IMG/VR virus record: IMGVR_UViG_3300038701_001502
Span: 1-40,787 of that record
Direction: 5' to 3' (one strand)
Length of the DNA: 40,787 bases
From: a virus
Positions 8,331 to 17,378 of the stretch are shown here, piece by piece. The notes beneath the pieces were generated by a model. That model was not told the origin of the DNA and made no database searches. It saw only the letters and a list, made by a program, of their open reading frames with translations. A program made the position numbers and the translations under genes. Within the stretch, counting starts at the first letter, position 1. The number at the start of each line of letters is the position of its first letter.

Positions 8331-8743
8331 TGCCAAGCGTAGAACTTGATATCGATGCGGGCGACATGAGTGATGAAGAGTTAAATACTCGCATTGCTAT
8401 TCTTGGTGAGTTAATTATTTCTGAGGTTAAGAAGAACATTCGTAAAATGGACCTTATTGGTAGTGGCCAGTTGTTACAACGATGGTTTGCTGATTATTCT
8501 AACGGTGTTTTAACTATCGATACTGGTACAAAATATGGGTATTATATTGAATATGGTACTTATGAGTATTTTGACCAGTATGGTCTTGAGGATTATCCTG
8601 AAGTTCCTGACCCTAAGAAGAAAGATTTGCTCCGTAGTTTACGCAGTGCATATCCTTCAGGCATGCAACCATTTTCTCCAGTGAGAAGGGTATTATATAA
8701 CCCAACTATCATGGAAAGGCTTGCTAAGGAGGCATTTAGGTAA
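8330..8743 (+). CDS. tail-completion / HK97 gp10-like neck protein
   Basis: 137 residues: an N-terminal helix (LNTRIAILGELIISEVKKNIRK), then a beta region with GSGQLLQRWFADYSNGVLTI and YGYYIEYGTY, ending in PFSPVRRVLYNP. A helix followed by a YA..VEYGT-like motif is typical of gp10-like neck or tail-completion proteins. The downstream HNH gene interrupts the expected run to the tail terminator. Confidence 0.65.
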   Translation: MPSVELDIDAGDMSDEELNTRIAILGELIISEVKKNIRKMDLIGSGQLLQRWFADYSNGVLTIDTGTKYGYYIEYGTYEYFDQYGLEDYPEVPDPKKKDLLRSLRSAYPSGMQPFSPVRRVLYNPTIMERLAKEAFR

Positions 8744-8745
8744 TA

Positions 8746-8778
8746 TTTATAAAGAACGGGTGCATACCATATGGTATG
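8746..8778 (+). promoter_or_regulatory. HNH gene promoter with palindromic operator
   Basis: A TATA-like TTTATAAAG begins at 8746, 30 nt before the ATG at 8776, so the mRNA would be leaderless. A perfect 16-bp palindrome, CATACCATATGGTATG (8763-8778), covers the expected transcription start and the start codon. This fits an operator for self-repression by the encoded helix-turn-helix protein; the binding is inferred. Confidence 0.55.
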
Positions 8779-9306
8779 GAAAGAAATTCTAAAGGTCAGT
8801 TTGTAACTGGAAAAACACCATTAAAAGTAGATGAAAAATACATTGTAGATAATTATAAAGACGGTAAATCTTTATCGCAAATCGCTAAAGCACTCAATAT
8901 TAGTAATAATACTGTTATGCGAAGGTTAAAAAAATTAAATATACCTAGAAGAGAAGCTGGATTTAAAAAAGGGCATATTCAACATCCAGGGTCTAAGAAA
9001 CATTGGTTTAAAAAAGGACAGCGAAGTGCTGCTTGGAAAACTGGTATTAGATATACATCAGGTGGTTATAGGGAAGTTTGGGTGCCTAAAAAACAGAAGT
9101 ATGTCAGAGAACATCGATATATTATGGAACTACATTTAGGAAGACCTTTACAAGATGATGAACACATACACCATATAAATAAAAACATATTAGATAATAG
9201 AATTGAAAATTTACAAATTATGAGTCCAGAAGAACATGGTAGACATCATGGTAAAGAAAATTATGAAAATAAAACAAGTATGTTGTATAAAATAAATAAT
9301 TCTTAG
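8776..9306 (+). CDS. HNH homing endonuclease with N-terminal helix-turn-helix
   Basis: 176 residues. Residues about 12-60 form a helix-turn-helix (DGKSLSQIAKALNISNNTVM). The C-terminal half has an HNH nuclease core: VREHRYIMELHLGRPL, DEHIHHINKNILDNRIENL, and a SPEEHGRHH finish, as in free-standing phage HNH homing endonucleases. It is the only gene in this block with no virion role and sits with its own promoter between two neck/tail genes, so it is a mobile insertion. Its codon use is richer in AAA and ATA than its neighbours. Confidence 0.88.
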   Translation: MERNSKGQFVTGKTPLKVDEKYIVDNYKDGKSLSQIAKALNISNNTVMRRLKKLNIPRREAGFKKGHIQHPGSKKHWFKKGQRSAAWKTGIRYTSGGYREVWVPKKQKYVREHRYIMELHLGRPLQDDEHIHHINKNILDNRIENLQIMSPEEHGRHHGKENYENKTSMLYKINNS

Positions 9307-9312
9307 GGTATC

Positions 9313-9328
9313 AAGTGGTGTTTAAATA
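9313..9328 (+). promoter_or_regulatory. late promoter copy 3
   Basis: Exact copy of AAGTGGTGTTTAAATA directly downstream of the HNH gene. Here the gene start (9392) lies 71 nt from the TATA box start, so unlike the other three copies the transcript should have a leader of about 40 nt. Confidence 0.75.
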
Positions 9329-9356
9329 CTAAAACGTTTTTAATTACATTGTCCAA

Positions 9357-9395
9357 GTGGACGTAAAACTTATACCAAGCGGTAGAACAATATGA
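9357..9395 (+). CDS. possible 12-codon leader peptide
   Basis: A GTG codon near the predicted transcription start opens a 12-codon frame whose TGA overlaps the ATG of the next gene (ATGA). Such an overlap could couple translation in a leader that otherwise lacks a Shine-Dalgarno. Very short, so it may be chance. Confidence 0.2.
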   Translation: MDVKLIPSGRTI

Positions 9396-10069
9396 ACTTA
9401 ATAGAACCCGAAGAAATATTAGCGCATTTTATACAATCACAAGTCACAGACTTAAAAGGTTCACGTTTATCTAGTTCTACTGAAACATTTGATGGTACAG
9501 GTGCACAAACAGAATTTGTGGTTACTAACGTTATTGCTGCTGTTACTGTGGTTAGTGTTGGTGGTTCTACTCTTTATCCTTATCAAGATTTCCAAATTGA
9601 CAGGGATAATAAAACAATTACTTTTAACACTGCTCCAGCAAGTGGTACTGACAACGTGTCTATAACTTATTTGTATGGTACTCAGTGGGTCTTCCCAGAT
9701 AAACCGTTAGATACATTGCGTGCAGTTTCTTACCCTAGAATAGGTGTTACTAAGCTTACAGAGAGCAGTGAACCCCAAGGTGCGTACAACGATGAAACAT
9801 ATGACACATTAACATTCCAGATTGACGTAGTAACATACAAAGACGCTGAACTTACAATCGACACAGAAACTAAAACTAACGCTGACGTGACTATGTACTT
9901 AGCACGGCAAGTGATAAACAAAATAAAAACAACATGGAGAAATCAATTAAACACTAAACTGTTTAATCCTATTTTAATAAGTAATGACCCACAGCCATAC
10001 AATAGTGGACAAAATACTCATCGAAGAATAGTAGAATACAGGTTTAACGCGTTTAATATAGGTGCATAA
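9392..10069 (+). CDS. tail terminator-like protein with inserted beta domain
   Basis: 225 residues. Residues about 1-25 (EPEEILAHFIQSQVT) and 100-225 (VSYPRIGVTKLTE, TFQIDVVTY, ARQVINKIKTTWRN) resemble tail terminator proteins that cap the tail tube. Residues about 31-92 are an inserted beta domain (FDGTGAQTEFVVTN, then ITFNTAPASGTDNVSITYLY) shared with two other virion proteins here. It directly precedes the tail-tube gene, the usual position for a terminator. Confidence 0.6.
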   Translation: MNLIEPEEILAHFIQSQVTDLKGSRLSSSTETFDGTGAQTEFVVTNVIAAVTVVSVGGSTLYPYQDFQIDRDNKTITFNTAPASGTDNVSITYLYGTQWVFPDKPLDTLRAVSYPRIGVTKLTESSEPQGAYNDETYDTLTFQIDVVTYKDAELTIDTETKTNADVTMYLARQVINKIKTTWRNQLNTKLFNPILISNDPQPYNSGQNTHRRIVEYRFNAFNIGA

Positions 10070-10071
10070 TT

Positions 10072-11064
10072 ATGGCAAGACAAGATAGAATATTTACAAG
10101 AGGAATGTACGGCGGTGAAACAACGTACGGTACAGCAGCAACTCGGACTAACGAGATTAGTAGACTACAACAAATTAATTGGACAGAAGATAATGGCTTA
10201 GTTTATGAACGTGGTGCAGGTGAAGGAGTTAACGTACAAAAAATATACTATGGACCGTACAATACTAGTGCAAACATCACATTTAACGTGAACGATTTTG
10301 ACTTTCTTAAACACTGGGTTGGTCCTAAAACAGGAGCGGGTACATCTGGTGATAAATACACATTAACTGAAGCTACAGATATTGAAGCTAATACTACAAG
10401 CTTACAGCCTTTCAGTTTAGAAATGACAAACACTAGCGAATCTAGTGATGATGTTGCTTTAATGCTTGGTGCGATTGGTAACGATTTTACTTTATCAGGC
10501 AGTGTTAATGGTATTCTTAGTTGTAGTGCTAACTGTTTTGGTAGAAAAACTACTAGACCAGCAAGTGCAACCAGTTATACTCCTGTTACAGAAAACAGTT
10601 ATATTATGCTTGGTGGAAGTTGGAAGTACGGTAGTACACCAACAGCAGTAGACGGTATTAGAAGTTTCACTCTTAATTATGGTAATGGTATTACTCCTGA
10701 TGACCACCGTGACGCGAACAGTCGGTTTGTTAACAAGGCTACTCTTACTAACCGTAGTTATTCTGGACAGTTAGTTATTGCTATGAGTAAAGCACAAGCG
10801 GACATAATATATGCTGATTTTTATGGAGACACTATAACTAATGGTCCAGAAGATGGTAGTACAGCAAGCGAGTACACAGCAGACTTAGAGTTCAATGTGA
10901 ACCTTGTAAACGGTAGTAAAAACGCTAACATCTGGTTAGACCAAGTAAGCATTGACAGTTTAGAACGAGGCGGTGGTGTAGACGGTGGGTTAGTATTAAT
11001 GACTGTTAACTTTACAGCTAAAGAAGCAAAAGATAATACTCCTATAACTTGGTGGACAGCATAA
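10072..11064 (+). CDS. major tail tube protein
   Basis: 330 residues, beta-rich, with a tube-protein layout: an N-terminal strand-loop (IFTRGMYGGETTYGTAATRTNEI), internal strands (PFSLEMTNTSESSD; FTLSGSVNGILS; YSGQLVIAM), and a late hydrophobic strand (GLVLMTVNFTAKEA). Terminator-like, tube, chaperone-like, tape-measure-like gene order matches siphovirus tail modules. Its stop overlaps the next ATG (TAATG). Confidence 0.75.
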   Translation: MARQDRIFTRGMYGGETTYGTAATRTNEISRLQQINWTEDNGLVYERGAGEGVNVQKIYYGPYNTSANITFNVNDFDFLKHWVGPKTGAGTSGDKYTLTEATDIEANTTSLQPFSLEMTNTSESSDDVALMLGAIGNDFTLSGSVNGILSCSANCFGRKTTRPASATSYTPVTENSYIMLGGSWKYGSTPTAVDGIRSFTLNYGNGITPDDHRDANSRFVNKATLTNRSYSGQLVIAMSKAQADIIYADFYGDTITNGPEDGSTASEYTADLEFNVNLVNGSKNANIWLDQVSIDSLERGGGVDGGLVLMTVNFTAKEAKDNTPITWWTA

Positions 11065-11420
11065 TGTTTTGGAAAACTAAACTAAGCGAGGACTTCGTAG
11101 AATTACCACAAGGTAAAGTTTACTTCAAAGAACTTACTAACGGTATTGTAAATGAATGTATGACTTTAGCATCACTTAAAGGTGGGGCTGTTAATAACAA
11201 TCATTTCTACCGATGTTTAGAATACAAACTATTAAACTTATCAAATAAGAAAATTAACGCGTTAACTCCACGTCAAGGTAATAAGGTTCGTGAGAAACTA
11301 AAAGAAATACTGTTACGTCACGAAGTTATTACAGAAGATAGTGGTTTTAGTGAAATGGAAAAACAACAACTCGGTGAAATGTTACAATCGAGTTTACAAA
11401 ATTTAATGAGTAATAAATAA
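11064..11420 (+). CDS. tail assembly chaperone-like protein
   Basis: 118 residues, mostly helical, with an N-terminal strand pair (FVELPQGKVYFKELTNGIVNE) and a charged C-terminal helix. Position between tube and tape-measure candidate matches gpG-type tail assembly chaperones. The start at 11064 overlaps the tube stop; an upstream in-frame ATG at 11049 is inside the tube gene and less likely. The stop overlaps the next ATG. I saw no obvious slippery heptamer for the usual G/GT frameshift. Confidence 0.55.
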   Translation: MFWKTKLSEDFVELPQGKVYFKELTNGIVNECMTLASLKGGAVNNNHFYRCLEYKLLNLSNKKINALTPRQGNKVREKLKEILLRHEVITEDSGFSEMEKQQLGEMLQSSLQNLMSNK

Positions 11421-12190
11421 TGGTCGCAACTGTAAAAATTAACGCTAACCGTAACAGCGGGCAAGTTCAAGGTACTAGTGAGATTGGAAAGCTTACTAAA
11501 GTTATGACTGACTTTAAGAACGCTTTTGTTAAAAACACAAAACTAAGTCAGTCAGGCCTTGGTGGAGGAGGTCTTTTAGCTAGAGGCGGTTTGTTTGGAT
11601 TACTTGCTGGTGCAACAGGCGCTGTTTTTGGTGCAGAAGCTGAAAGAAAAAAACAAATAGGCGGTCCATCACAAAACCAAGCAAATGATATTACTGGGTT
11701 TGACCCAATGACTGGAAGTCGCAATTTTGACTTTGACCCAGCAACTATGAACGGAGAAGATGTTTTTGTTAAAACAAATTCTAAAACCGGCGAAATATTA
11801 GAAATCCTTACAAAAAGAGAAGCAGAAGAGCAAGGTCTTCTTGATAAAACTGGCAAACTTAGTGGTTATCTTGATGATGCTAATGGTATTTGGGATGAAC
11901 AAACTAAAGATGCAGCAGCAATAGGAGAAAAAACAATCCTAACTAAAGAAAATCTTGACAGTATAAAATCTAGCACTGATGAGGCAGCAACGTTATGGGG
12001 TGAAATTGTTACTACACTAAGAGAAAAGAAAGTAGAAGTACAAAGAATTAGTCTTGATATATCAGGAAACAGGGCAGGTACTGGTAATTTTGGAGCAGAC
12101 ATTGCTAGTAATGCTTTGCCAAATCTTTATCCTTCAGTAAATGATTACTTAGGTGGTCGAGGAATACAACAATCGGTGATACGAAGATGA
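11420..12190 (+). CDS. very short candidate tape measure protein
   Basis: 256 residues. Residues about 45-80 are a Gly/Ala/Leu-rich hydrophobic segment (GLGGGGLLARGGLFGLLAGA), as in tape measure proteins; the rest is helical and polar. Its place after a chaperone-like gene and before hub genes is the tape-measure slot. Tape measures usually exceed 600 residues. At about 0.15 nm per residue this would specify a tail of only about 40 nm. Alternatively it is another tail or membrane-interacting protein. Confidence 0.5.
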   Translation: MVATVKINANRNSGQVQGTSEIGKLTKVMTDFKNAFVKNTKLSQSGLGGGGLLARGGLFGLLAGATGAVFGAEAERKKQIGGPSQNQANDITGFDPMTGSRNFDFDPATMNGEDVFVKTNSKTGEILEILTKREAEEQGLLDKTGKLSGYLDDANGIWDEQTKDAAAIGEKTILTKENLDSIKSSTDEAATLWGEIVTTLREKKVEVQRISLDISGNRAGTGNFGADIASNALPNLYPSVNDYLGGRGIQQSVIRR

Positions 12191-12588
12191 CAACACCATC
12201 ATTAAGTTTCTTAACAGGAACAGAAAATTTAGGTCTTGTGTTTAGAGATAGTTCTCAAACTAATGTTAAATTTATAGATTTCAATATTCCATTAAGTAAT
12301 AGTGCAAACCGGTTTAGTTTCAACCTTGGTGGTAAACTAAAAACTTTTGTTATACAAGGTGCAACAAATGGCGATGGTTGGGATGGTGCAACCACAGAAC
12401 TAAAACTACAAGATTTTATTTCCACAATGGACACGTTCATTGATAACGACGGAGAACAGTTGACAACAACGTACACTAATAGTATTGGTTTAAGTTATAT
12501 TGTTGATATTGTTGATTGGCAATGGAGTAAAAGCCGTGATGACCCTAACCGTATTTTATACACACTAATAATGAAGAGGACTGCTTAA
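12187..12588 (+). CDS. distal tail / baseplate protein
   Basis: 133 residues, beta-rich (NRFSFNLGGKLKTFVIQGATNG; LSYIVDIVDWQWSKSRDDPNRILYTLIMKR). The final strand pattern resembles small tail proteins beside the hub. It overlaps the tape-measure candidate by 4 nt (ATGA) and precedes the hub gene. Probably a distal-tail or hub-associated protein. Confidence 0.5.
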   Translation: MTTPSLSFLTGTENLGLVFRDSSQTNVKFIDFNIPLSNSANRFSFNLGGKLKTFVIQGATNGDGWDGATTELKLQDFISTMDTFIDNDGEQLTTTYTNSIGLSYIVDIVDWQWSKSRDDPNRILYTLIMKRTA

Positions 12589-12589
12589 A

Positions 12590-14530
12590 ATGCCAGCAGT
12601 GCAACTATGGAGTTTTTTATTAGACGGAATTGAAATAAAAGACTATGTACTTGAAGGTAGTAGTGTTTATCGTACTAAAAAGAGTACTGAAGCAGACGTT
12701 GCTAATTTATTTATCGCTCCAAGTGTTACAGCTGTAATAACTCCACAAAACGGACAAAGCATAGTTATTAGCAGAGGAGACACTACAGCCACAGAAGAAT
12801 ATATTTTTCGAGGTGTAGTTGAACGATTTGATAATGAAACTAGCAATTGGGTTGTAGATTGTGTAAGTGAATATACAAAATTAAAAACTAGCTTACTTAC
12901 AAAAAGTTACGATAAAAACATTGATACAGAAGCTGGAGAAGTTTCAGCTATAGCAGAAGATATTTTTACTGGAGCAAATTTTACAGTAAGCACAGTCGCC
13001 ACAGGAGTTGCCAGTGGTGATGTAGTTCTTGATAAATTTATTAGTAGACGTAACAGTAGAAGCGAACGATTAGAAGTACTAGCAGAACTTGTAGGGTATC
13101 TTACTAGTTATGACTACCAAAACGCTCAGGGATTATTTCAACCAATAGGACACACACAAGTAACCACAGCCTTAACTGTAGGAGGTAATGTATATAATAT
13201 TCCATTGTGGCAAGAAGATAGTGGCGGAGTGCGTAATGTTATCTATGTAGACGGAGCGTTTGTTGAAGACAGTGGTTATCAAGAAACTTTCGATGGTGAT
13301 GGTGCTGAAGATACGTTTCAGTTAACAAACGATTTTGCTATCACACAAGTAAAGGTAACTGTTGATAGTGTAGTGCAGATTCTTGGTGTTGAAGATAGCG
13401 GTAGTACTTTTGATTATAGTTTTGATTCAGACCTTAAAAGAATTACATTTCAATCTGGCAGTATTCCGGCAAGTGGTACTGATAATATTGTTGTAGATTA
13501 CACTGTTAAAATTCCATATACAAGTGTGGCAAGTGATGATACAAGTATTGAGACATATAATGGTGGTGTTGCTAAAGAAGAAAGTTTTACTTTTAAAGAT
13601 TTATTGAGTGTTAATGATAGTGATAGTCGTGCAGAAGCAATACTTGAACGATTAAAAACAGCGCCTTTACGAACAAAACTATTAACAGATTTACGATTAC
13701 TTAACCCAGGTAATTTAGTTGAAGTTAATGATATAAATAACCCACAATATAATGATACATATGTTATTCAGAGTATTAAAACTACTTATCCTAATCCTGT
13801 TGACCAAGTAGAAGTTGGTGATGTTGAATTTAACATTAACGATTTTATAACAAATGTTAATGATAGACTACGACAACTTGAAGGTGACAATGATTTATTT
13901 AGTGAAATATTACGACAAATTATTCAAATCACAACCAGTATGAAGTTGCGAACTAGAGAGCTGATAAAGGAAAGTTTTGACGTTTCTACAACCACAGATT
14001 TATACTGGGATAGCGCAACTAATGGCACTTGGGATGATTTTAACTGGGCAGACGATACACCAGAAACCTTCACAGAAGAATATGTTATACCAGGAAACAA
14101 CACGTTTGAAGAGTATATTTATGATACTGATTATTATGATAGTGTTAATAGTGTTGGTGTTACTTGGAACACTTCAACAAAAACTATTACTATAAGCGAT
14201 GTGTTATACACTAAAAGAATAGCTCTTGGTGTAGCTTATCAATATTTTACGGTGTCTTTTGCCTCAATATCTGGAACTAGTGATTATACAGTAGAGATAA
14301 GTGGTGATAATAAATCAACGTGGCAAACAGTAACACAAGGATTGCGGACATTGTTTTCATCAAGTGACGGAAGCGGTGTTTATATACGAGTAACTAATAA
14401 TGCAGGTAGTGGTTGGCCAACTCCGTTTGGAACGTGGGGCACAGTGGCTGCTGACTTAATAATAGCAAACACGTATTCATCACAAGATGTGTACTTACTA
14501 CCTGGAATTAAAGTTATACTAGAGGAATGA
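12590..14530 (+). CDS. tail hub / tail tip protein
   Basis: 646 residues. The N-terminal about 220 residues resemble gp27/gpD-type hub folds: VQLWSFLLDGIEIKDYVLEG, then SVTAVITPQNGQSIVI, IFRGVVERF, and DKFISRRNSRSERLEVLAEL. Residues about 225-305 hold a beta domain (ETFDGDGAEDTFQLTN, then ITFQSGSIPASGTDNIVVDY) like those at 9392 and 6986. A hub-like segment with LKTAPLRTKLLTDLRLLNPG follows, then an acidic, Thr-rich beta C-terminus likely exposed at the tip. Confidence 0.7.
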   Translation: MPAVQLWSFLLDGIEIKDYVLEGSSVYRTKKSTEADVANLFIAPSVTAVITPQNGQSIVISRGDTTATEEYIFRGVVERFDNETSNWVVDCVSEYTKLKTSLLTKSYDKNIDTEAGEVSAIAEDIFTGANFTVSTVATGVASGDVVLDKFISRRNSRSERLEVLAELVGYLTSYDYQNAQGLFQPIGHTQVTTALTVGGNVYNIPLWQEDSGGVRNVIYVDGAFVEDSGYQETFDGDGAEDTFQLTNDFAITQVKVTVDSVVQILGVEDSGSTFDYSFDSDLKRITFQSGSIPASGTDNIVVDYTVKIPYTSVASDDTSIETYNGGVAKEESFTFKDLLSVNDSDSRAEAILERLKTAPLRTKLLTDLRLLNPGNLVEVNDINNPQYNDTYVIQSIKTTYPNPVDQVEVGDVEFNINDFITNVNDRLRQLEGDNDLFSEILRQIIQITTSMKLRTRELIKESFDVSTTTDLYWDSATNGTWDDFNWADDTPETFTEEYVIPGNNTFEEYIYDTDYYDSVNSVGVTWNTSTKTITISDVLYTKRIALGVAYQYFTVSFASISGTSDYTVEISGDNKSTWQTVTQGLRTLFSSSDGSGVYIRVTNNAGSGWPTPFGTWGTVAADLIIANTYSSQDVYLLPGIKVILEE

Positions 14531-14534
14531 TAAA

Positions 14535-15323
14535 ATGGCAAGATTAAATTTTACAAGCACATCAGGAAGTGGTTTTTTAGAAACAGACTATGACCAACTA
14601 GTTGCGTTGTTTGAAACCGGAGCTGACGATGTGGAATTTTTTGATGTAGAAAAGCTCAGTATAAACGGGACTTTGGTTACTGCAACTGGTACGGAGCTTA
14701 ACTATGTTGACGGGGTAACTAGTTCTATTCAAACACAACTAGATACTAAAATAACGGAAAGCAGTACAGACACACTAACGAACAAAACTATTGATGCAGA
14801 TAATAATACTATTTCTAATCTTGCTATTGGTTCAGAAGTATCTGGTGCAAGTACTGACTTAACAGACACTGCAGACTTAACTTATAATGCCGATACTGAT
14901 GTTAGTGCTAATGGTTGGGTTGTTGATGAAGATGATATGAGTAGTGATTCTGCTACAAAAGTCCCTACACAACAAAGTACAAAAGCTTATGCTGATACTA
15001 AAGGCGATAAAGAACTTACTCTTAATGCACAATCAGGAACTACATATACTCTCGTGTTAGCAGATAGTGGTAAGTATGTTCGTTTGAATAATGCTTCAGC
15101 TATTACTATGACTGTTCCTCCTAACTCCAGTGTGGCTTTCCCTACAGGAACACAAATTGTTCTACGACAAGTTGGTGCAGGACAAGTTACGGTAGCAGAA
15201 GGCAGCGGTGTAACAATTAATACTTCACAAACACTATTATTACGCGCTCAACATAGTACGGCAACTTTGATTAAAGTCGGTACTGACGAATGGGATTTAG
15301 CAGGAGACTTAGAGGCAGCATAA
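14535..15323 (+). CDS. tail fibre protein
   Basis: 262 residues with fibre repeats familiar from phage fibres: TELNYVDGVTSSIQTQLDTK, STDTLTNKTIDADNNTISNL, and a VPTQQSTKAYADTKGDKELTL stretch. The C-terminal about 100 residues are a beta domain (GTTYTLVLADSGKYVRLNNA). Such proteins are trimeric and carry adhesins. It lies between the hub and a LamG-like adhesin, so it may connect them. Confidence 0.75.
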   Translation: MARLNFTSTSGSGFLETDYDQLVALFETGADDVEFFDVEKLSINGTLVTATGTELNYVDGVTSSIQTQLDTKITESSTDTLTNKTIDADNNTISNLAIGSEVSGASTDLTDTADLTYNADTDVSANGWVVDEDDMSSDSATKVPTQQSTKAYADTKGDKELTLNAQSGTTYTLVLADSGKYVRLNNASAITMTVPPNSSVAFPTGTQIVLRQVGAGQVTVAEGSGVTINTSQTLLLRAQHSTATLIKVGTDEWDLAGDLEAA

Positions 15324-15325
15324 AG

Positions 15326-17359
15326 ATGTTAAAAAGATGGAATAAGAAAGGGATGATTGCTTTTAATCACGGAGTTTTTGCTAGTACGGTTACTGGTGCT
15401 GCTCCTGTTGCTGATACTGCTTTCTCCATCATTGGTAGTGAGAATATTGTGGCTGCTTATAAGCTTCGTTATAATAGCCTTGATTTCAAGAGTGGTAATG
15501 ATGGTACTGATAATGCTATAGCTTACGAAACAGAAGCCCCTACCAATTTACCAGGAAGCGCCCACTTTAATGCTAGCACTAGCTATATACAAACTTCCAG
15601 GTTGGATAATGTTTCTTTTATTTCAGGATGGATTTATTTAGACACGGCCAGCCCTTCAAATTTATGGTTAATAGACAACCGTGATGTAGGAGGCTCTAAA
15701 CCAGGTTGGGCCCTGTACTTGAATGCAGCTGGAGAGATAAATCTTACTAACGATATTGGTGCTAGTTCTCAAGCACTAAGAACTTCTGGCCTGTCTTGGA
15801 GTGCAAGTACTTGGTATCATATAGCAATAGTTATTGATTCTTCGGGTGGTAATAATATTTATAGAAATGGAGTGTCTCAAACTCTTGGCGCAAATACTAT
15901 AACCGGAGATTCTTTAACAAACCAAACAGACACCTACGCTTATATTGGGAGTGCTGATGGAAGCCTTTTGGAGTTTGATGGAAACATTTCTCAGTTAATT
16001 GTCGGAACTTCAGTACCTTCTTCGGATAATATTTTAGCCCTTTACAATAGCGGCGATGGTGTTGAACTTGGTGAACCTGATAGTTTATACAGTGAAAGCT
16101 TAACAACTGGTCTGCAACTTGCTTGTGAATATAACCGTAATGCTAACGACCAATACTCTACACATGACGGCACGGTTACAGGAGCAACACTTACTGCTAT
16201 CAATTCAGGAAATCACGGTTACGCTTATACTTTTGATGGTGTTAATGATTATATTAGTCACGGTGCAGGTTTAGACATTACTAGCGCTATAACTGTTGAA
16301 GCGTGGGTTAAAAGTCCCACAGGTTCAGGGGACGAATACATTGCCGGAGAAGATGACGGTACTAACCGTAACTGGTATATTCAACGTACAAACACAGGAA
16401 CTAGTTTTGTAATATTTATTGGAGGAACTGCTTATACTGCTACAGACACTAGCGAATTACCTGATGATACTATAGCTCACGTTGTAGGTATTTATGATGG
16501 TAGTACGGTTAAGATTTATGTTAATAATTCTATTGGTGCAACTACTGCAAGTATTACAGGCAGTATTGATGCTGATGCTGTTAATGTAGAGGTTGGTCGT
16601 AAAGGAGATTCTTCTAATTATTTCACTGGAGAAATTCTTACTTTTAGAGTTTGGAATACAGACAAAACAAGTTCAATAGCCGCTCTTTACAATTCTGGTA
16701 ACGGTGTGACTGTTGGTAGACCAAGCGTGATTACTGACCACGGAAGCTTAAGTACAGATGCAAGAAGTTATTGGAACTTTAACAGTGACGCTACTGATGA
16801 GGTAGGCAGTAACGACCTTACAGTAACTGGCGCTACCAACGCCACAGGGTTTATAGGTAATGGTTACACTCTTGACGGCACGGGAGATTATTTACGTAAA
16901 ACATCCATGGCGTCTTTTGGTACTGCGTTCACTATAGCTGGTTGGATAAAGTCTACTTCTTCTGCTAACGTTAGAATAGTTAATTTCAATGACGGCACGA
17001 ACAACGAGTTCCTAAATTCAGGGTGGAGAAGCGACGATACTATTCGTTTGCAACCCGTAGATAGTACGAGTACTTTATTTACTGCTTATACTAGTGCTTT
17101 AGAAACTGATAAATGGTATTTCTACGTATTAACAGCTAATAGTCCTTCTTGGAAAGTGTATGTTGATGGTGTAGAAGAAATAAGCCAAAGTGCGGCTTTT
17201 AATTATACGTTAAGCAACCAATTTACTCTCGGAGCGGACAATAACGGAAATGCAGGGTTTGCAGGGCAATTTGATGAGTTCTTCTTTAGCAATAAAGGAT
17301 TGACTGCTGGAGAAGCCGAAGTATTTTTTAATTTAGGAGATGGTTTAACTTACAGTTAA
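15326..17359 (+). CDS. receptor-binding adhesin with three LamG-like domains
   Basis: 677 residues. After a short basic start it contains three concanavalin/LamG-like domains (about 40-255, 256-475, 476-677). Each has an ..FDG..DY-like opening strand, a central W.K/W.Y strand, a tryptophan-tyrosine strand before I.VDG/Y.NG, and an ALYNSGDGV-like ending (LALYNSGDGVELG, AALYNSGNGVTVG, VFFNLGDGL). These domains bind glycans, so this is a likely host-surface adhesin. The start follows AGAGGCAGCATAAAG; an in-frame ATG at 15290 lies in the previous gene. Confidence 0.82.
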   Translation: MLKRWNKKGMIAFNHGVFASTVTGAAPVADTAFSIIGSENIVAAYKLRYNSLDFKSGNDGTDNAIAYETEAPTNLPGSAHFNASTSYIQTSRLDNVSFISGWIYLDTASPSNLWLIDNRDVGGSKPGWALYLNAAGEINLTNDIGASSQALRTSGLSWSASTWYHIAIVIDSSGGNNIYRNGVSQTLGANTITGDSLTNQTDTYAYIGSADGSLLEFDGNISQLIVGTSVPSSDNILALYNSGDGVELGEPDSLYSESLTTGLQLACEYNRNANDQYSTHDGTVTGATLTAINSGNHGYAYTFDGVNDYISHGAGLDITSAITVEAWVKSPTGSGDEYIAGEDDGTNRNWYIQRTNTGTSFVIFIGGTAYTATDTSELPDDTIAHVVGIYDGSTVKIYVNNSIGATTASITGSIDADAVNVEVGRKGDSSNYFTGEILTFRVWNTDKTSSIAALYNSGNGVTVGRPSVITDHGSLSTDARSYWNFNSDATDEVGSNDLTVTGATNATGFIGNGYTLDGTGDYLRKTSMASFGTAFTIAGWIKSTSSANVRIVNFNDGTNNEFLNSGWRSDDTIRLQPVDSTSTLFTAYTSALETDKWYFYVLTANSPSWKVYVDGVEEISQSAAFNYTLSNQFTLGADNNGNAGFAGQFDEFFFSNKGLTAGEAEVFFNLGDGLTYS

Positions 17360-17378
17360 TGAAACGAGGAAATAGAAT

